Below are positions 1 to 12,422 of a DNA stretch of 64,000 nt, one piece after another (position 1 is the stretch's first letter; each line of letters starts with the position of its first letter). The stretch is from Sphagnum magellanicum (lineage: Eukaryota; Streptophyta; Sphagnopsida; Sphagnales; Sphagnaceae): assembly GCA_021904315.1 (NCBI GenBank), contig CM038914.1, positions 8,370,001 through 8,434,000 on the forward strand, written 5' to 3'. Below the pieces are notes generated by a model that had not been told where the DNA came from, searched no databases, and saw nothing but the letters and a program-made list of their open reading frames with translations. The translations under genes were made by a program, and so were the position numbers.

Positions 1-1651
1 TGTTCGGTAAAACAAAACTCCAAGTCATTATTGTTGGCTTTTGTATGATGACTTGAATTCTTTTTCGCTAGTACATACGTTTAGAGGGCATGAAAATTTT
101 CTGACCTTTGATTTTTTAAAAAATTCCGGGCAGCTTGGGCAGCTATGGGCAGATCCTAGTTAAAATCCTCATTCACACCCACCCCAAAATAGAAAAAAAA
201 ATTAAAAATTAAAAATTAAATCAGTGTAATTCAATAAATTTTGGGCTGCCCTTTATATTTCTACCTACACTTGGGTACCTAACTTACATAGGAATTTAGA
301 GAAAAAAAATTTCACCTAAATTTTCTTTACTATAATTCTGAGTTTGTGATTATAAAAATGACCCTCTAATATGAAAAAATTAATCAACTGAAAACCGACT
401 GAAATTCAATAGGTTTTGGGGTTTATTAAGGTCCCCGACATTTCAAGGGTTTATTTCTAAACACCCTGACCCTGCCCAAAAGGAAGAGAAGAGAGAAGAG
501 AAAAAAAAGGAGGGCTGCCCATCAAAATTCTCATATGCACTTTTTTTTTTTTTTTTTTTTTTCCCATTTTTTTCCCATTTTTTTTTCCAATAATTGAATA
601 TTTGATTCTCCAATTTTCAAAAACACAGTACCAACACAAATCATTTCCAATAGTGGAGGATTCTAATAATATAAATAATAAAATTTAAATACTTTCAATA
701 AACTAAAATTAAAAATATTTTTAAAATCCCAACTAACCCAATTTTTTGTATATTTAAAAAATTCCCAAATTTTTTTAACAAAATTAGTCATTGAATTTAT
801 AATAGAGAAACATGGGTTTTTTTTTCCCCCAAAAAACTTTCCCATTCTAATTGTGAACAAATCGACAAAATTTGAAGGAAACAAAAATTGAAATTTAAAT
901 AAATAAATAAATAAATAAAATCACTCATTACCAACTTTGTAGAAATTATGGTAATTTCCAATTGAATTTTATTTATTTATTGGCTTTTGAGGTCCCCCCA
1001 AAAAAAAAAAAACCAGGTGCCCTTTGGGAAAATATAAAAGACATTTATTTTTTAGTCAGGTCCCAAGCGAAGGCTCGAAATCTCTGTCTCTCTCTCTCTA
1101 GGACCTCATTTCTTCCTCTGCCCGTTTCTCCTGCCCCGGTCTGCCCAGCCCTTCCTGCCCAGCCCTTCCTGCCCGCCTGCCTGCTTGCTTCCTCTCTCTC
1201 TCTCGCGCAAAGCTCGCGCAGAAGACTTGAGCGGGTCGCTGCGCGCGCGCGTGCGGCAGTCTTGCGCATCTCCATCGTCGCGAGCGAATCCATGCGCTCT
1301 GATGGAGAACAAGTCTCGCAATCCAGTCGGATTATACAGACTTGATGATGTGCAGCATCTGTCGCAGTGAACAGACTTGTTCTGATCCCTTCGTTGTTGT
1401 TGTTGTTGTCGTCGTTGTTTCTTCTTCTTCTCTGGGTTGTTAGTACTCAGGAAGAACCATGTAGCTGCACTGGTGGTGCTGCACTCCATGTTGCAGTTTT
1501 GTAGCTGCAGTAGTACGAGGACTAGGAGATGAGAATTACAATGTGGAGTTTTTTTGCGGGAGATATGAAGCTGCAGCTGCTTGTACTAGGACGACGACGA
1601 CGACGTTAAGGGGAAGTACTGGGATTCGGCAGAGCTGGGAGTACGGGATCC
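1..1651. other. AT-rich spacer and CT-rich leader of the USP-kinase gene
   Basis: Positions 1-1000 are AT-rich with poly(T) at about 540-562 and (AAAT)n near 900; no coding signal was found. Base composition changes sharply near 1070, where CT-rich microsatellites (1083-1100, 1194-1205) and a GC-rich patch (1210-1290) appear. This is what a plant core promoter and 5' leader look like. Several short ATG frames lie in 960-1640, but none resembles a known protein. The probable transcription start lies in 1050-1400; this is inferred from composition only. Confidence 0.5.
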
Positions 1652-4600
1652 ATGGGGGAGATGCAGCCGGGGTCGGGAGGAGATCATGTAGGGCGGAAGA
1701 AGAAGCAACAGCAACAGCAGCAGGAGGGTGCTGCAGCTGGGGACTCGGCAATAGTTGTTGGATGTAGGAAGAAAAATAGTGGTAGGATGCAGGGAGCTGG
1801 TCGTGGGGGACAACTGCAGCCAGCTGCAGCTGCTGGGTCGAGGCCGAAGCAGCAACAGCAACAGCAACAGCTGGTGGTGGTAGGGATGGACCTGACAGAG
1901 TCGTGTCGAGAGATGTTAACATGGGTGCTCACCAAACAGGCGCAACCTGGAGATCATATTGTTGCGGTCCATGTTTCCGCGTTCTCTGCTCTAGTTCGAC
2001 ATCCTGCTGCTGCTGCTGCTGCTGCAGGAGGTAATGTGATCTTTGCCCAACGGCTTCTTTGTCTGGTTCCCGCGAGGGTTGTTCTGAGTTTCAGAGCTGT
2101 TGTAGCTGAAGAAACTCTAGTTATTATACGCTGATCAAGCTATGGATGGGTAGCTGTGGAATTCCACCAAATTGCCGATCGATCTCATGGGGTGGAATCC
2201 CACATATTGTTTGAATTCACAGAGTCTGGGAAGGAGCTACTGCTGCCGCCGCGATCAGCTACGGGGACTCATCAGCAGCAGCAACAACAAGAGCTTCGCA
2301 AGAGCCTGGAAGGAATGCTGTCTGTTTTTCAGGGCCTCTGCAACTTGAAGCAAGTACGTAAGCTTCAGACTTCTCCCCCGCCTGCCACCTGCAGCAGATT
2401 CTAGCTTGTATTTTGTTTTTCAATTTTCTCCCTAAAATTTCTCCTCCATCGCCACCTGCAGATTCTAGATTGTCTTTTAAGCTTCAAAAGACTTCTTCAG
2501 ACTTCTTCCTTGGTCTGTCACCTGCAGATTCTACCTTGTATTTTGCCTTCAGATTTCTTCCCCAGCTGGCCACCAGCAGATTCTAGATTGTATTTTGCCT
2601 TCTCAGATATGCAGATTTGATGGAGTCAGACATTGCAGAAATTTCTTGGGGAATCACTTGCTGATCCATTTTTTCAAATGGTGATTGAAATCTCATTCAC
2701 CTGTGCAACATTTTGTAATCTACAAAAAAAATTGCAAGAAATTATGAATTCAGAACTTTTCTTCTTGAGCTTGGATCTGGTTTTTTATTTATTTCTGTAT
2801 TTATTTATCTAGGTTGTGTGCGGGATTGTTGTAGGTTAAGCTTCAGTTGGAAATCATTAGAGGAAGTAAAGTGAAGAAAGCATTGGTGGAGTTTGCGGCA
2901 AAGCAAGATGCCTCCAAGCTTGTCCTAGGCAGCTGCAACAAGCACTTCATCAATGGGTGGGTACACACCAAGACTCATCATTCCTTCAATTTTTATTCTT
3001 GCATTCCTCCTGCATGAATCACTCTTTTTCCACTCAGTACCATTTCTGAAGTCTGAAAATCTGAAACTTGTAAAGACTTCCTTGATTTTTGCTTGCAGCT
3101 TCAAAGATCAAAATTTTCTTTGAGCATCTCATGAGTCTACTTGATTTCTGAAATTCGAGAAATTGTATACAATAATGTCAAGAATCTGAATTTTTACACG
3201 GCTTTACTTATAGATCAACACATATAATTTGTGTGTAAAATTTTGGGATTTGTGGAGATTATGGCAGGCGGAGTGCTTCTTTGGGAACTTATTGTCTGAA
3301 GCGACTGCCTTGCACCTGCACTGTGGTTATTGTGGAGCATGGACTCATTGTCTTTGACAAACAAGGCAGTTTAAAGAATGAAGGGCCAAGTGAGACTTTC
3401 TAATTCTCCACTTCATAAAAACATTTTTTTTTTCCCCCCATGCACCAAAATCCACAGATCTCTTCAGTAGCATCTCTGTAGCAGAGAAAATATTGAGCTC
3501 CAAATGCAAATTACGGAGATCCTGGAGATCCTAATGCAAACTTTTGAGCTCCAAATGCAAATTACTATTATTTCACCAAATACTTTTTCAAATTGGCAGC
3601 AAAAAATTGATGCAGGGTCAGGTACTATGCTGAAGGTTTTGAGCCTGAATATGAGGAGTTTCAGAAGGCAGAAGAAGCTGGGGGCAAGGCCGGGCACAAA
3701 TGACCTGCTGATATCATCATCATCATCATCACATCATGATGCAAATTTCCCCAAATTTAAAGCTCGGGGTGGATTTAAAGAGATGAGTTACAGACGCTTG
3801 GCACCATACTCAGCATTGCGGAAAGATGATGACGATGGTGATGATGGTGATGGTGATGATGATTCTTCAACCTCACCGACCAGTGTCCTAATACCTTCTA
3901 CTCCACAGCAGGAAACAGTCAAATCAGCAGCAGCAGGGACCCATGTGGAAGAATTCCAGATCTTCTTCTCAAGGAGACAATATGTCAAACAAGAAAGGGG
4001 AGTTACTCAGTCTAATAAGGAATCAATTAGCTCTACAAAGAAGAAGACGCAGCTCGGGTTTCTCCTCACCACAGACCAATTTCATGACAATAAGCCCGCA
4101 GTTTTTTCTCAACTGCCATTGCCTCACCAACAAGATTTGACTTCATTTTCTCTATTCATGAAGAATCACATGATGGGTGCTGACCAAGATGGGTCATGTA
4201 GTGGATTTACATCTCAAGCAGCAGCAGGCATGAGTGCTGGTGACAGAGAGAAATCCTTGTGGTTAACACCAGGTTGGCCATTGATGCACAATGCAATTGG
4301 CTTTGATAGAAAGCCTGTTGTTGAGCCTGTGTTAAGCCCAACAACAACAACAACAACAACAACCCCAGGTGTGATCGAGCGCAATCTGTCAGTTGTGAAC
4401 TGGGCTTTGAAACTACCAGGATTAAGATCTAGACCCAATGGGCCAAAGAAGTCACTAACAAAACTGCCTAAAGGAACTACTTTGGTGAAAGGCTCTCATC
4501 AATACAATCAATTAGTACTGGGAGGAGAGCTCTCATCTGAGGCTAAGTTTGACACAACAAGTATGCGGTTTTCTGTAAACATAGACTTAGCTGCTGCTGC

Positions 4601-7600
4601 TGCAAGTCCCAGCTTGCAAAGGAATTATCATGTATCTTCAACTCTGGCACAGCAAGTGGAGTGTCTGTGTCTAGATCAACCTTGCACACGGTTTTCGTAC
4701 CATCAGCTGAAAGAAGCAACTTCCAATTTCTCCCCAAGTGAGTCAAGACTTGCTTTTAAAACCCTCTAAACCCTCTAAACCCTCAAAAAGCCTGCTTCCC
4801 TCCACTTCCCGCATCTGCACTTGAGAGATCTTGTGGGTTGATGTCCTAATGATGTGTGCTGCTGTTTGTCTTTGCCTTCACCATCAAATCATGTTTTCTC
4901 CTTTGATTGCTTGAATTCCCATTTGTGATGAACTTTTCACCACAGTAGTGCCTAGTCCAATTTTGGTCTGGTGTATACACCTGTGCCTGACATCATCAAC
5001 ATTGGTATCAATAACACCAGTAGCAAGGACCATACTAGGCTGGGTATTGCTTGAGGCAATACCATGCTTCTATCAAAGCCATGAAATGACGAGGTGGTAA
5101 GGATTTGGGTGTATTTTCAAGATGTGGAAATGTTGATGAGAAATGATGGGGGGCGGGTTGGAATGTTGCAGGCAACATAATAGGAAGAGGAGGAGCCAGC
5201 CAAGTTTACAAAGGTAAGACTCCAGATGGCAAGCTAGTAGCAGTCAAGTGCTTAAACCAAGGAGGAGGCCATCAAGCCGAAGAGGAGTTTCTAACCGACA
5301 TCCAAATCACATGCAATCTATCACATGTTAATATAGTGACGCTCCTTGGCTACTGTGCTGATACTCCACACATGGCACTCGTATACGACTATGTGCCACA
5401 AGGGAGTCTGGATGATCATCTCCACGGTAAGTCTATAACACAAAAGTCCATAATAATTAATTTAGCAAGTTTGGGTTTCATAAACTGGGAGCTTAGAAGT
5501 GAGAGAGTGAGAGTGAGAGCTTAATAATGCTTCTGGATCACTGCACATGATAAATTATGCTTCTGGATTCATACAACAGATCCTCAATTGGGGTTTAGGA
5601 TTTAAGATTTTAGGGTTTAAGGGTTTAGGGGGTTGGAAATGAACTTATTTCATATATACTTGTCATGTATTACTAAGAGTACTTGTAGTGTGAGTTTCCT
5701 GAACACTCCTTTGTGAAAAACGGCATGTGTTTTTTGCTTCATGGACAAGCAGGTGATGACAAGCGGGTGTTGGCATGGAGGATACGATATAGAGTGGCAC
5801 TAGGTGTTGCAGAAGCATTGGATTATCTCCAGAATGGCTGCCGCCTCCCTGTCATCCATAGAGATGTGAAGCCATCCAATGTCCTTCTCACCGAAAACTT
5901 TGAGCCACGGGTAAATTGTCAGCTACATGTCCCTTCTAAATTGATTCACACATCTACTACTTGACGTTGAGTGTGCACCTATGTGCAACCCTTAATTGGA
6001 CCAACCCACTTGAGAAGCTTACTTTCTTTCCATTGAACATCATAAGCATGAGAAAACTGCAAATTTGTTATGTGCTACTAGATGCTGCCTCATACTCATG
6101 TTGTGATTCTTGAATCTCATAACACCAAAGATGAGACTCAACCCTAAACCCTAAACCCTAAACCTGCCCCCTTCCCCCTCACCCTCACTAAACTCTTTGC
6201 ATATTTGATTTCTTGCCCACAAGTGAGTGTTTGTTATAATCTGAAGGTTTTGAGGTGGGAATTTTTTGCAGTTGTCAGATTTTGGATTGGCAAAATGGGG
6301 TCCCACAAATGCACCACACATCCCTTGTAACGACGTGTTTGGCACTTTCGGGTAGTCAATTCCTTCTTCATCTTTTCTTTCTACACTAGGAAGGAAAATT
6401 ACTCAATGGATGATGTGTGCTCGTGACCATTGGTTCACTAGTATGTAAGACCAGGTTGGTTTAGGGTTTAGGGTTTAGGGTTTAGCATCTACAAATGGGA
6501 CTTTTGCTTAAGGAATGTGGTCACAATCCTGGGTTTTTTTGCAAGTGGACCCAAGTATCAGTATTGTGAGCAGAGGGGTTTAGGGTTTTTTGGCAGGTAC
6601 TTGGCACCTGAGTATTTCATGTTTGGCAAAGTGAACAACAAAACAGATGTGTACTCCTTTGGTGTGGTGCTTCTGGAGCTCATCACAGGCCGTACTCCGA
6701 TCGACAATTCCAGGCCTAAAGGCCAAGAAAATCTTGTCACTTGGGTAAAAAATCTTTTCCACCCCACCCGCCAAAAATGATCAAATTTTAGGGTTTAGGG
6801 TTTAGGGTTTAGGGTTTAAACTCATTGAATCTCACATCGAGTTTCTAATCTTTTTATTTTTATGGATTTTTATGACACCTCAAGCTCCTCATCAAATTTT
6901 AGGCAACCTCACAACATTGCTCTTTACAATCCTTTTTTTTTTTTTCTTTTTTGTTTCACTAATTTCAAATCCAATTTGTGGTGATTTTTGGGAATTTTAA
7001 TTTGATCGTTTTGTGAAATTTCTGTTATTCTTGGGAAATATAGGCTAGACCATTGTTGGAGAAGAGGAATTTGGAGAAGTTGGTGGATCCACGGTTGCAA
7101 GTGCGCATGCGATATGATTTGAATGAAATGGAGAACATGGTATTGGCAGCTTCATTATGTGTTCAACCATCTGCTTCTCGCCGACCAAGCATGAGACAAG
7201 TATGTTAACCCCATTCCTCCCTCACTCCTCTTCTTAACTCCCCAAGTTATTAAGAACAACTTATGTGATTCATATGCACAATGCTCTTCTCTTAATTTTG
7301 AGTGCTTCGTGTACTATCATTACATGGAACTTATGTTTTTGAGTGAATTTGGAAACAATTCAGGTATTGAAAATACTTCATGGTGATCGGAGTGAGGATC
7401 TTTCAATTCTTCAAAGGCATCATGAGGCAAAAGTATCCTTCGATCTTGATGAAGTGGAATGCACATTGAGCAACAAGGGTGGTGATGCGGCAGACATGCA
7501 AACATACATGGCATTGGCTATGCTTGGAGTAGATGACGATGTTACATCATCACAAGGCAGCACAGATCTAACTCATTCTAACATGTTCTTGGAACGATAT

Positions 7601-7642
7601 TTGGAAGATCGTTTCTCTCGGTCCTCTAGTTTTCAGCATTAA
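1652..7642 (+). CDS. Receptor-like cytoplasmic kinase with N-terminal USP domain (RLCK-VI-like)
   Basis: Exons: 1652-2030, 2223-2353, 2835-2956, 3268-3389, 3616-4737, 5172-5426, 5753-5910, 6272-6351, 6597-6744, 7044-7199, 7364-7642. All junctions are GT-AG and the phases join into 983 aa. Residues ~74-250 form a universal-stress-protein (UspA-like) domain ([11 protein letters not shown] at its start, [12 protein letters not shown] near its end). A low-complexity linker follows, then a Ser/Thr kinase from ~610: glycine loop [12 protein letters not shown], lysine in [14 protein letters not shown] catalytic loop, [14 protein letters not shown], and RRPSMRQ near the end. All catalytic residues are present. 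There is no signal peptide or membrane segment, so a soluble cytoplasmic kinase is expected, as in plant USP-kinases such as At5g63940 and At1g77280. Odd points are glutamine runs (residues ~19-24 and 67-73) and alanine runs encoded by CAG/GCT repeats. The start was chosen as the first ATG of the frame that carries the USP domain; a downstream start is possible. Confidence 0.9.
4758..4784. repeat. Telomere-like tract in USP-kinase intron 5
   Basis: Three units of a CCCTCTAAA variant of the plant telomere repeat CCCTAAA lie about 20 bases after the donor site at 4738. Confidence 0.7.
5591..5632. repeat. Degenerate TTTAGGG tract in USP-kinase intron 6
   Basis: About five diverged units of TTTAGGG (GGGTTTAGG, TTTTAGGG, TTTAAGGG and similar) sit in the middle of the intron. 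Confidence 0.7.
6141..6164. repeat. Telomeric (CCCTAAA)3 tract in USP-kinase intron 7
   Basis: Three exact CCCTAAA units lie in the intron between the exons ending at 5910 and starting at 6272. They are in the opposite orientation to the tracts in the neighbouring introns. Confidence 0.85.
6459..6485. repeat. Telomeric (TTTAGGG)3 tract in USP-kinase intron 8
   Basis: Three to four exact TTTAGGG units lie in the 245-base intron. A further single TTTAGGG unit lies at about 6579, just before the acceptor. Confidence 0.85.
6787..6818. repeat. Telomeric (TTTAGGG)4 tract in USP-kinase intron 9
   Basis: Four exact TTTAGGG units begin 42 bases after the donor site at 6745. Confidence 0.88.
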
Positions 7643-9088
7643 GTAAAAATGCAAATTGAGGAGTCTTTCTAGTCTTTTTGTACAATAGTCAACGGTATAT
7701 TAGATAACATAAAATACATCCATCTTCTGCAATTCCAAAATTGCAAACGCTCTCAGCCAGGAATTTTGGTGTAATCAGGAGGGAGATGGCTTCAAATCAT
7801 CTACAAAAGGTTCACGATTGATGCATTGTTATTTCAATATTCTCAAGTAGGAACAAAACATGTAATAAATTTTCCATGTTTAGAGATTTCATATGTGCAC
7901 ACTTGTAAAACTGATTGTGAACCTTCTGAGATCTTTTTTTCAATCAAGAGCAGCGCAAGAAGGAACCAGCTTTTCAAAACAATCATGTGGGAACATTGAA
8001 AATAGGTAAATGGGATTAACAATTGTAGTAGCAAGGAGCACATATGCTAGCCAAATACATGCTCCCAAAACAGTTCAAAGCAATTGAATGCTCTACTAAT
8101 AAAATATAATGACTTTGATTTGTGCAAGATTATGTACCAGAGCATAATTTCAGGCCAGGAAGATAATGTCCTTCCTGTTGCCTCCCCTCCATTTTGGTCA
8201 TTGACACAATCAGCCTCTTGAGTCAGAAATAACTGTGAGTTGGGTAAGAAGCTTGTCCTGCCCTATACCTGCAATTGTCTAGTCACCACATCAATTGCCC
8301 ATTAGCATCATCATCAGCACAACAGGACTATCAGAAAGCAACAAACCAGCAGCTTGTCAGCTATTGCTGGGTCTGTCATTGAATCAGGTTGATGAGCATT
8401 ATCAAATGAAGAACATGACAAAACCTATGGCCATTGTTGTGTCACCTAACAAAGCCATTCAAGCACAACATCTTTCACTAGTGGCAGATGCCACCAAGTC
8501 TTCTAGTCTCATCCCAAAAACTAATCTGGAAACAATTGCTACATCATCATATACTGGAGGGATATATCACAGAAAGCTTACACTCTGAAAGGTAATTAAA
8601 AGAGAGAAGCCAACTCTGAGAGAAACAGAGGGCCCCAAGTGAAGAAATTACTTATAAACCTGTCAACCTAGCGGGTACCCATTTCTCTTCAGGAAATTGT
8701 GAGACAATAATATTCCTCAAAAGAATGGAGGGATGACAAGAGTATCACCTGCCTAGAGCACTTTTGTTGTGTAAAAAAACAGTAATGCTGTGGGAGTACT
8801 TTGATGGATCACGCTTCTAGCTGAGAAAAGTATTGCTCAATGGAGTACAACCTAGATAATAACTGCTTCACAATGGAAGCATACACAGTGTGACAGTCTG
8901 CACAAAACCTTCCCCAAAATGCTGGTCAAAAGTCCTGTTGGGAATTGGCAGAAATGGGGAATGCAATAATTGAACCTGCCCCACAAAAGGTTGACATATG
9001 TATTGATTTTTCAGTGCAGGATTATCATTAGAGTGCATCTCAGACAATGTATTGCCCACATATATGTCATCGAGAGGGAATCCCCACA
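7643..9088. other. Convergent intergenic region, likely 3' UTRs of two kinase genes
   Basis: This spacer lies between the stop of the + strand USP-kinase and the stop of the - strand LRR kinase. The longest open frame (8295-8588, 97 aa) has no recognisable motif. No RNA gene or transposon was seen. It probably holds the 3' UTRs and polyadenylation sites of both genes; this is an inference from their convergent layout. Confidence 0.5.
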
Positions 9089-12000
9089 CTATGGAGAGGA
9101 ACTCCGAGAACCCCATGATCTTGAAGGCTTGATTGATTCAAGAACCTGCACTGCTTCAGCCATACTTGGCCGCTTTGCAGGCACCTGCACACCTCCATCA
9201 AAGTTAGGATGATCAAGAATGTTGCACTAACTTTAGTTCATGCAAACTGTGGAATAGCTACTACATACTCCCAAAATATATGAAGTAATTAGACTAGTGA
9301 CAACATATCCTTGAAGACCTTTGCCTTTATATGCTTTATCCAGCTTTAACTTTGTAGACTGTCAAGAAGCATACCAGAGGAAAAAATAATCACCAAACTG
9401 TTGTGAGATGCTACCTCCATAACTAGCTCAATATACAAGCACAGAGTACAAAAATATTGGCACACACCTGGGCAGTGCAGATAAGAGCCAATTTTAGCAC
9501 TTGAATGACCTCATTCTCAGGAAAGTTAGTGAGCTTTGGGTCAATGCAATCAGCTCCTCTTCCCTGTTCCAGCTTAGTTCTTACAAACTCCGCCAACATA
9601 TTCATGCCCCCATCAACATCCTCAACAGGATGCTGACCTGTGACTAGTTCAAGCAGTACCACTCCATAACTGTACACATCACACTTTTCGGGATGTTGAA
9701 GACCTGGCCCTCCAAGCTCAGGGGCAACATAACCTTGCATCATCCGGAACTTCTGGATGGATGCATAGTTCTCAAGCATTGGCAGAAACTTTCCCAGCCC
9801 ATAGTCACTGATCTTAGGCTCAAAGTTTTCATCCAGAAGGATGTTAGCTGAAGAGAGATTGAAATGCACAATTTGTGACCTGCATCCCATTATTTCAAAG
9901 AAGTAACATGAATGGAAAAGTAGCCACATTGGGAAACAGAACAAACATGATGAAGTTAAGAAGTTGCTTCAAAAGCAAAGAAAGAACTAGGAGAAAGGAT
10001 TCAAAGAATTAGGAGGATGTTGGAGAAAAAAAAACACATGTTTACTGACCTGAAGTCATGGTGAAGATATCCCAAGCCCCGTGCAATCCCAAGTGCGATA
10101 TGGAGTCGATGTGACCAGAAGAGGGTTGTTCGTGATGTGTGAGGGCCATGTATGTGGGAAGCCAGTGTCCCATTAGGAATGTAATCAAAGAGCATAAGCT
10201 GCATTCTAGATGACCAGTAATAGCCTTGTAAGATGACCAGGTTTTGGTGCCTCACATCTCCTAGGTTGTTCATCTCTGACTCAAACTCTTCTGGGTTCTT
10301 TATGCGCCCAAATGTTTCCAGCTTCTTCACAGCAACTGACAGCCCACCATCAAAAGTTGCCCTGTAAACTGTGCCAATGGATCCTCGACCAATAACACAC
10401 TCTTTGTCCATAAGGGCCTTTGATCCTGTTTCCCAATCCTCATATCTTGAAGGAAGAACCTTGTTGAAAAGAACCAGCTTACCCACAATGGGGCTCAGGT
10501 CAGGTGAGGGAGATGTGCTTTCATACACCAACAGCTCTGTCTTCACCCGCTTCTGTCGTTTCAGTTGCCAAATACTCAGCAATGTGATGGCAATAACACC
10601 AATGGCAATAGCCCCTGCAGCTGCTATAGCAATGATTGCTGATGGGCTTAACAACCGATGAGTTGTATTGACAACAGGGGCTGGCGTGGGCTCCGCTTCA
10701 CAAGGGGTGTTCAATGGTGGACCACACAAACCAGGATTTCCCAAGTATGATGATGCATTAAACTTGATCAATGCATTTAACATTGGAATGCGTCCAGAGA
10801 GATTGTTGTATGAAACATTGAAAGATGTTAGATGTTGCAGATTTTCAAGAGCTTCTGAAATGCTCCCATTCAGTCTATTATACTCAAGGAAGAGTTCTGA
10901 CAGATTCACAATATCACCAAGTGCTGCAGGTATGTTGCCACTGAGATTGTTAACAGCAAGGTCCCTGCATCAGCAAAGCTTGGAAAAAGTCTTTAGTTTA
11001 TAGAAAGGAAAATTTGCATCTTTGCACTATTTCAAAGAAGCCATGCATGCCCCTGAATTGAACCTGAGATACATTGTTGATTGCCAGTCACAACTTGATA
11101 TGACAGTAGGCACTAATGGATCAATGAAGATGTAAGGATGTGGTTTGTCTAGAAGTGAGATCAAGGGAAAGAACAATTGAAACTTACAAGGTCAGCAATG
11201 AAGTGCAGTTGCCTATGGCAGGTGGTATGTTTCCTTCAAGACTCATGTTTACAAAGAGAAGCACCTGCAAGGAACCCAACTGTCCAATTGACAAAGGGAT
11301 TGCCCCACCAATTGGATTGTTGCTAAGCTTCAACACATTAAGAGAATGCATTGCACCAATCATTGAAGGGATGCCACCACTCAAGTTATTGTTGCTTAAG
11401 TCCACGTAAGTGACATTCGAGAGAAGGGTGAGCCAGGAAGGAATTGGTCCCATCAACATGTTACTGTGAAGATCGAGGAATGTGAGTAATACAAGGCTTC
11501 CAAGCTCCTCTGGTATAGAGTCTTCCAACTCATTCAATGAGAAATTAAAGCCAGTGAGCCGGAAGCAACTACCAAGTGCTGAGGGAATGGAGCCAGAGAT
11601 CCGGTTGGCTGCAAGAGATACAAATCGTAATCGATCACAGTATTGGAAAAGTGATGAAGGGATTGATCCAGAGAGACCATTCATTGACAAATCCAACATG
11701 CGCAAGCTCGACAAGTTACCCAAGGCATCTGGAATGCTCCCAGAAATGGCATTCCGACTCAAGTTCAGCTTCCAGAGTGTACCTGTTCAAAGGGTCAAGG
11801 ATGAGCAAACCCTAATTGACAACAAACGAGCTATTCCTCTCTCTCTCTCAAACCAATTGGATGGCAGTGAAAATTGTGAAAGACACAAAAAATAGAAAAA
11901 TTCTCAAAAGAGATTTGCAAAATAGGGCACACATCACTCACCAATCTGTGAAAGCTCAGGAGGGACGAAACCTGAGAACTGATTCTGGGAAAGCACAAGG

Positions 12001-12422
12001 TACCGCAAGCGTGTGAGATTAGCAAGCTGAGGGGAGATTGGGCCTGAGAGCTCCGCATCCTCGATCAAAACCTTGATGACATGCAGAGTGTTGTCGCAGG
12101 TAATCCCGTACCAGTTGCAAGGATTGGACTCTGAAGAACTATTCCAGGAGCTCAATACGCCTCGAGGATCCGTGACCGCTGCTTTGAAGGCGAGAAGAGC
12201 AGACACTTCTTCACTACTACTACTAGTGTTTACAGAAACTGCTGCCACACATGACGATGACTCCAGGTTCGAAGAAGAAGATAGTAATAATAACACTGCG
12301 AAAACAGAAATGACTGAAGGAAAATGATGCAGCAAAAGCAAGGAGGTTTCTTGCCGGCGTCTCGAGCATGTTGTTGTCCGGCGTCCTGTCATGTTTGACA
12401 AGAAGAAAGAGAAGAAGAGCAT
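9089..12422 (-). CDS. LRR receptor-like kinase of the At1g12460/At1g62950 type, atypical catalytic loop
   Basis: Exons in transcript order: 12422-11942, 11782-11188, 10964-10050, 9879-9468, 9184-9089. Junctions are GT-AG and join to 832 aa (family ~880 aa). Order of parts: hydrophobic signal region (residues ~1-50); an LRR N-cap with ALLAFKAAVTDPRG and CNWYGITCD; about 12 leucine-rich repeats; GNPGLCG cap; one membrane span at ~468-491; kinase at ~540-825. The kinase has IGRGSIGTVYRA and VAVKKLE, then VHFNLSSANILLDE in place of HRD and SDYGLGKF in place of DFG, so the catalytic Asp of HRD is Asn. From memory, the Arabidopsis relatives share this HxN/DYG pattern, so it is a family trait and not decay. 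It is a plasma-membrane receptor of unknown ligand, possibly signalling with little phosphotransfer activity. The start may instead be the Met 10 residues downstream (12392), which gives a cleaner signal peptide. Confidence 0.9.

Noticed and set aside
8295-8588. 97-aa frame between the two kinase genes
   Set aside because: No motif, no splice partner, and its position in the shared 3' region argues against a gene.
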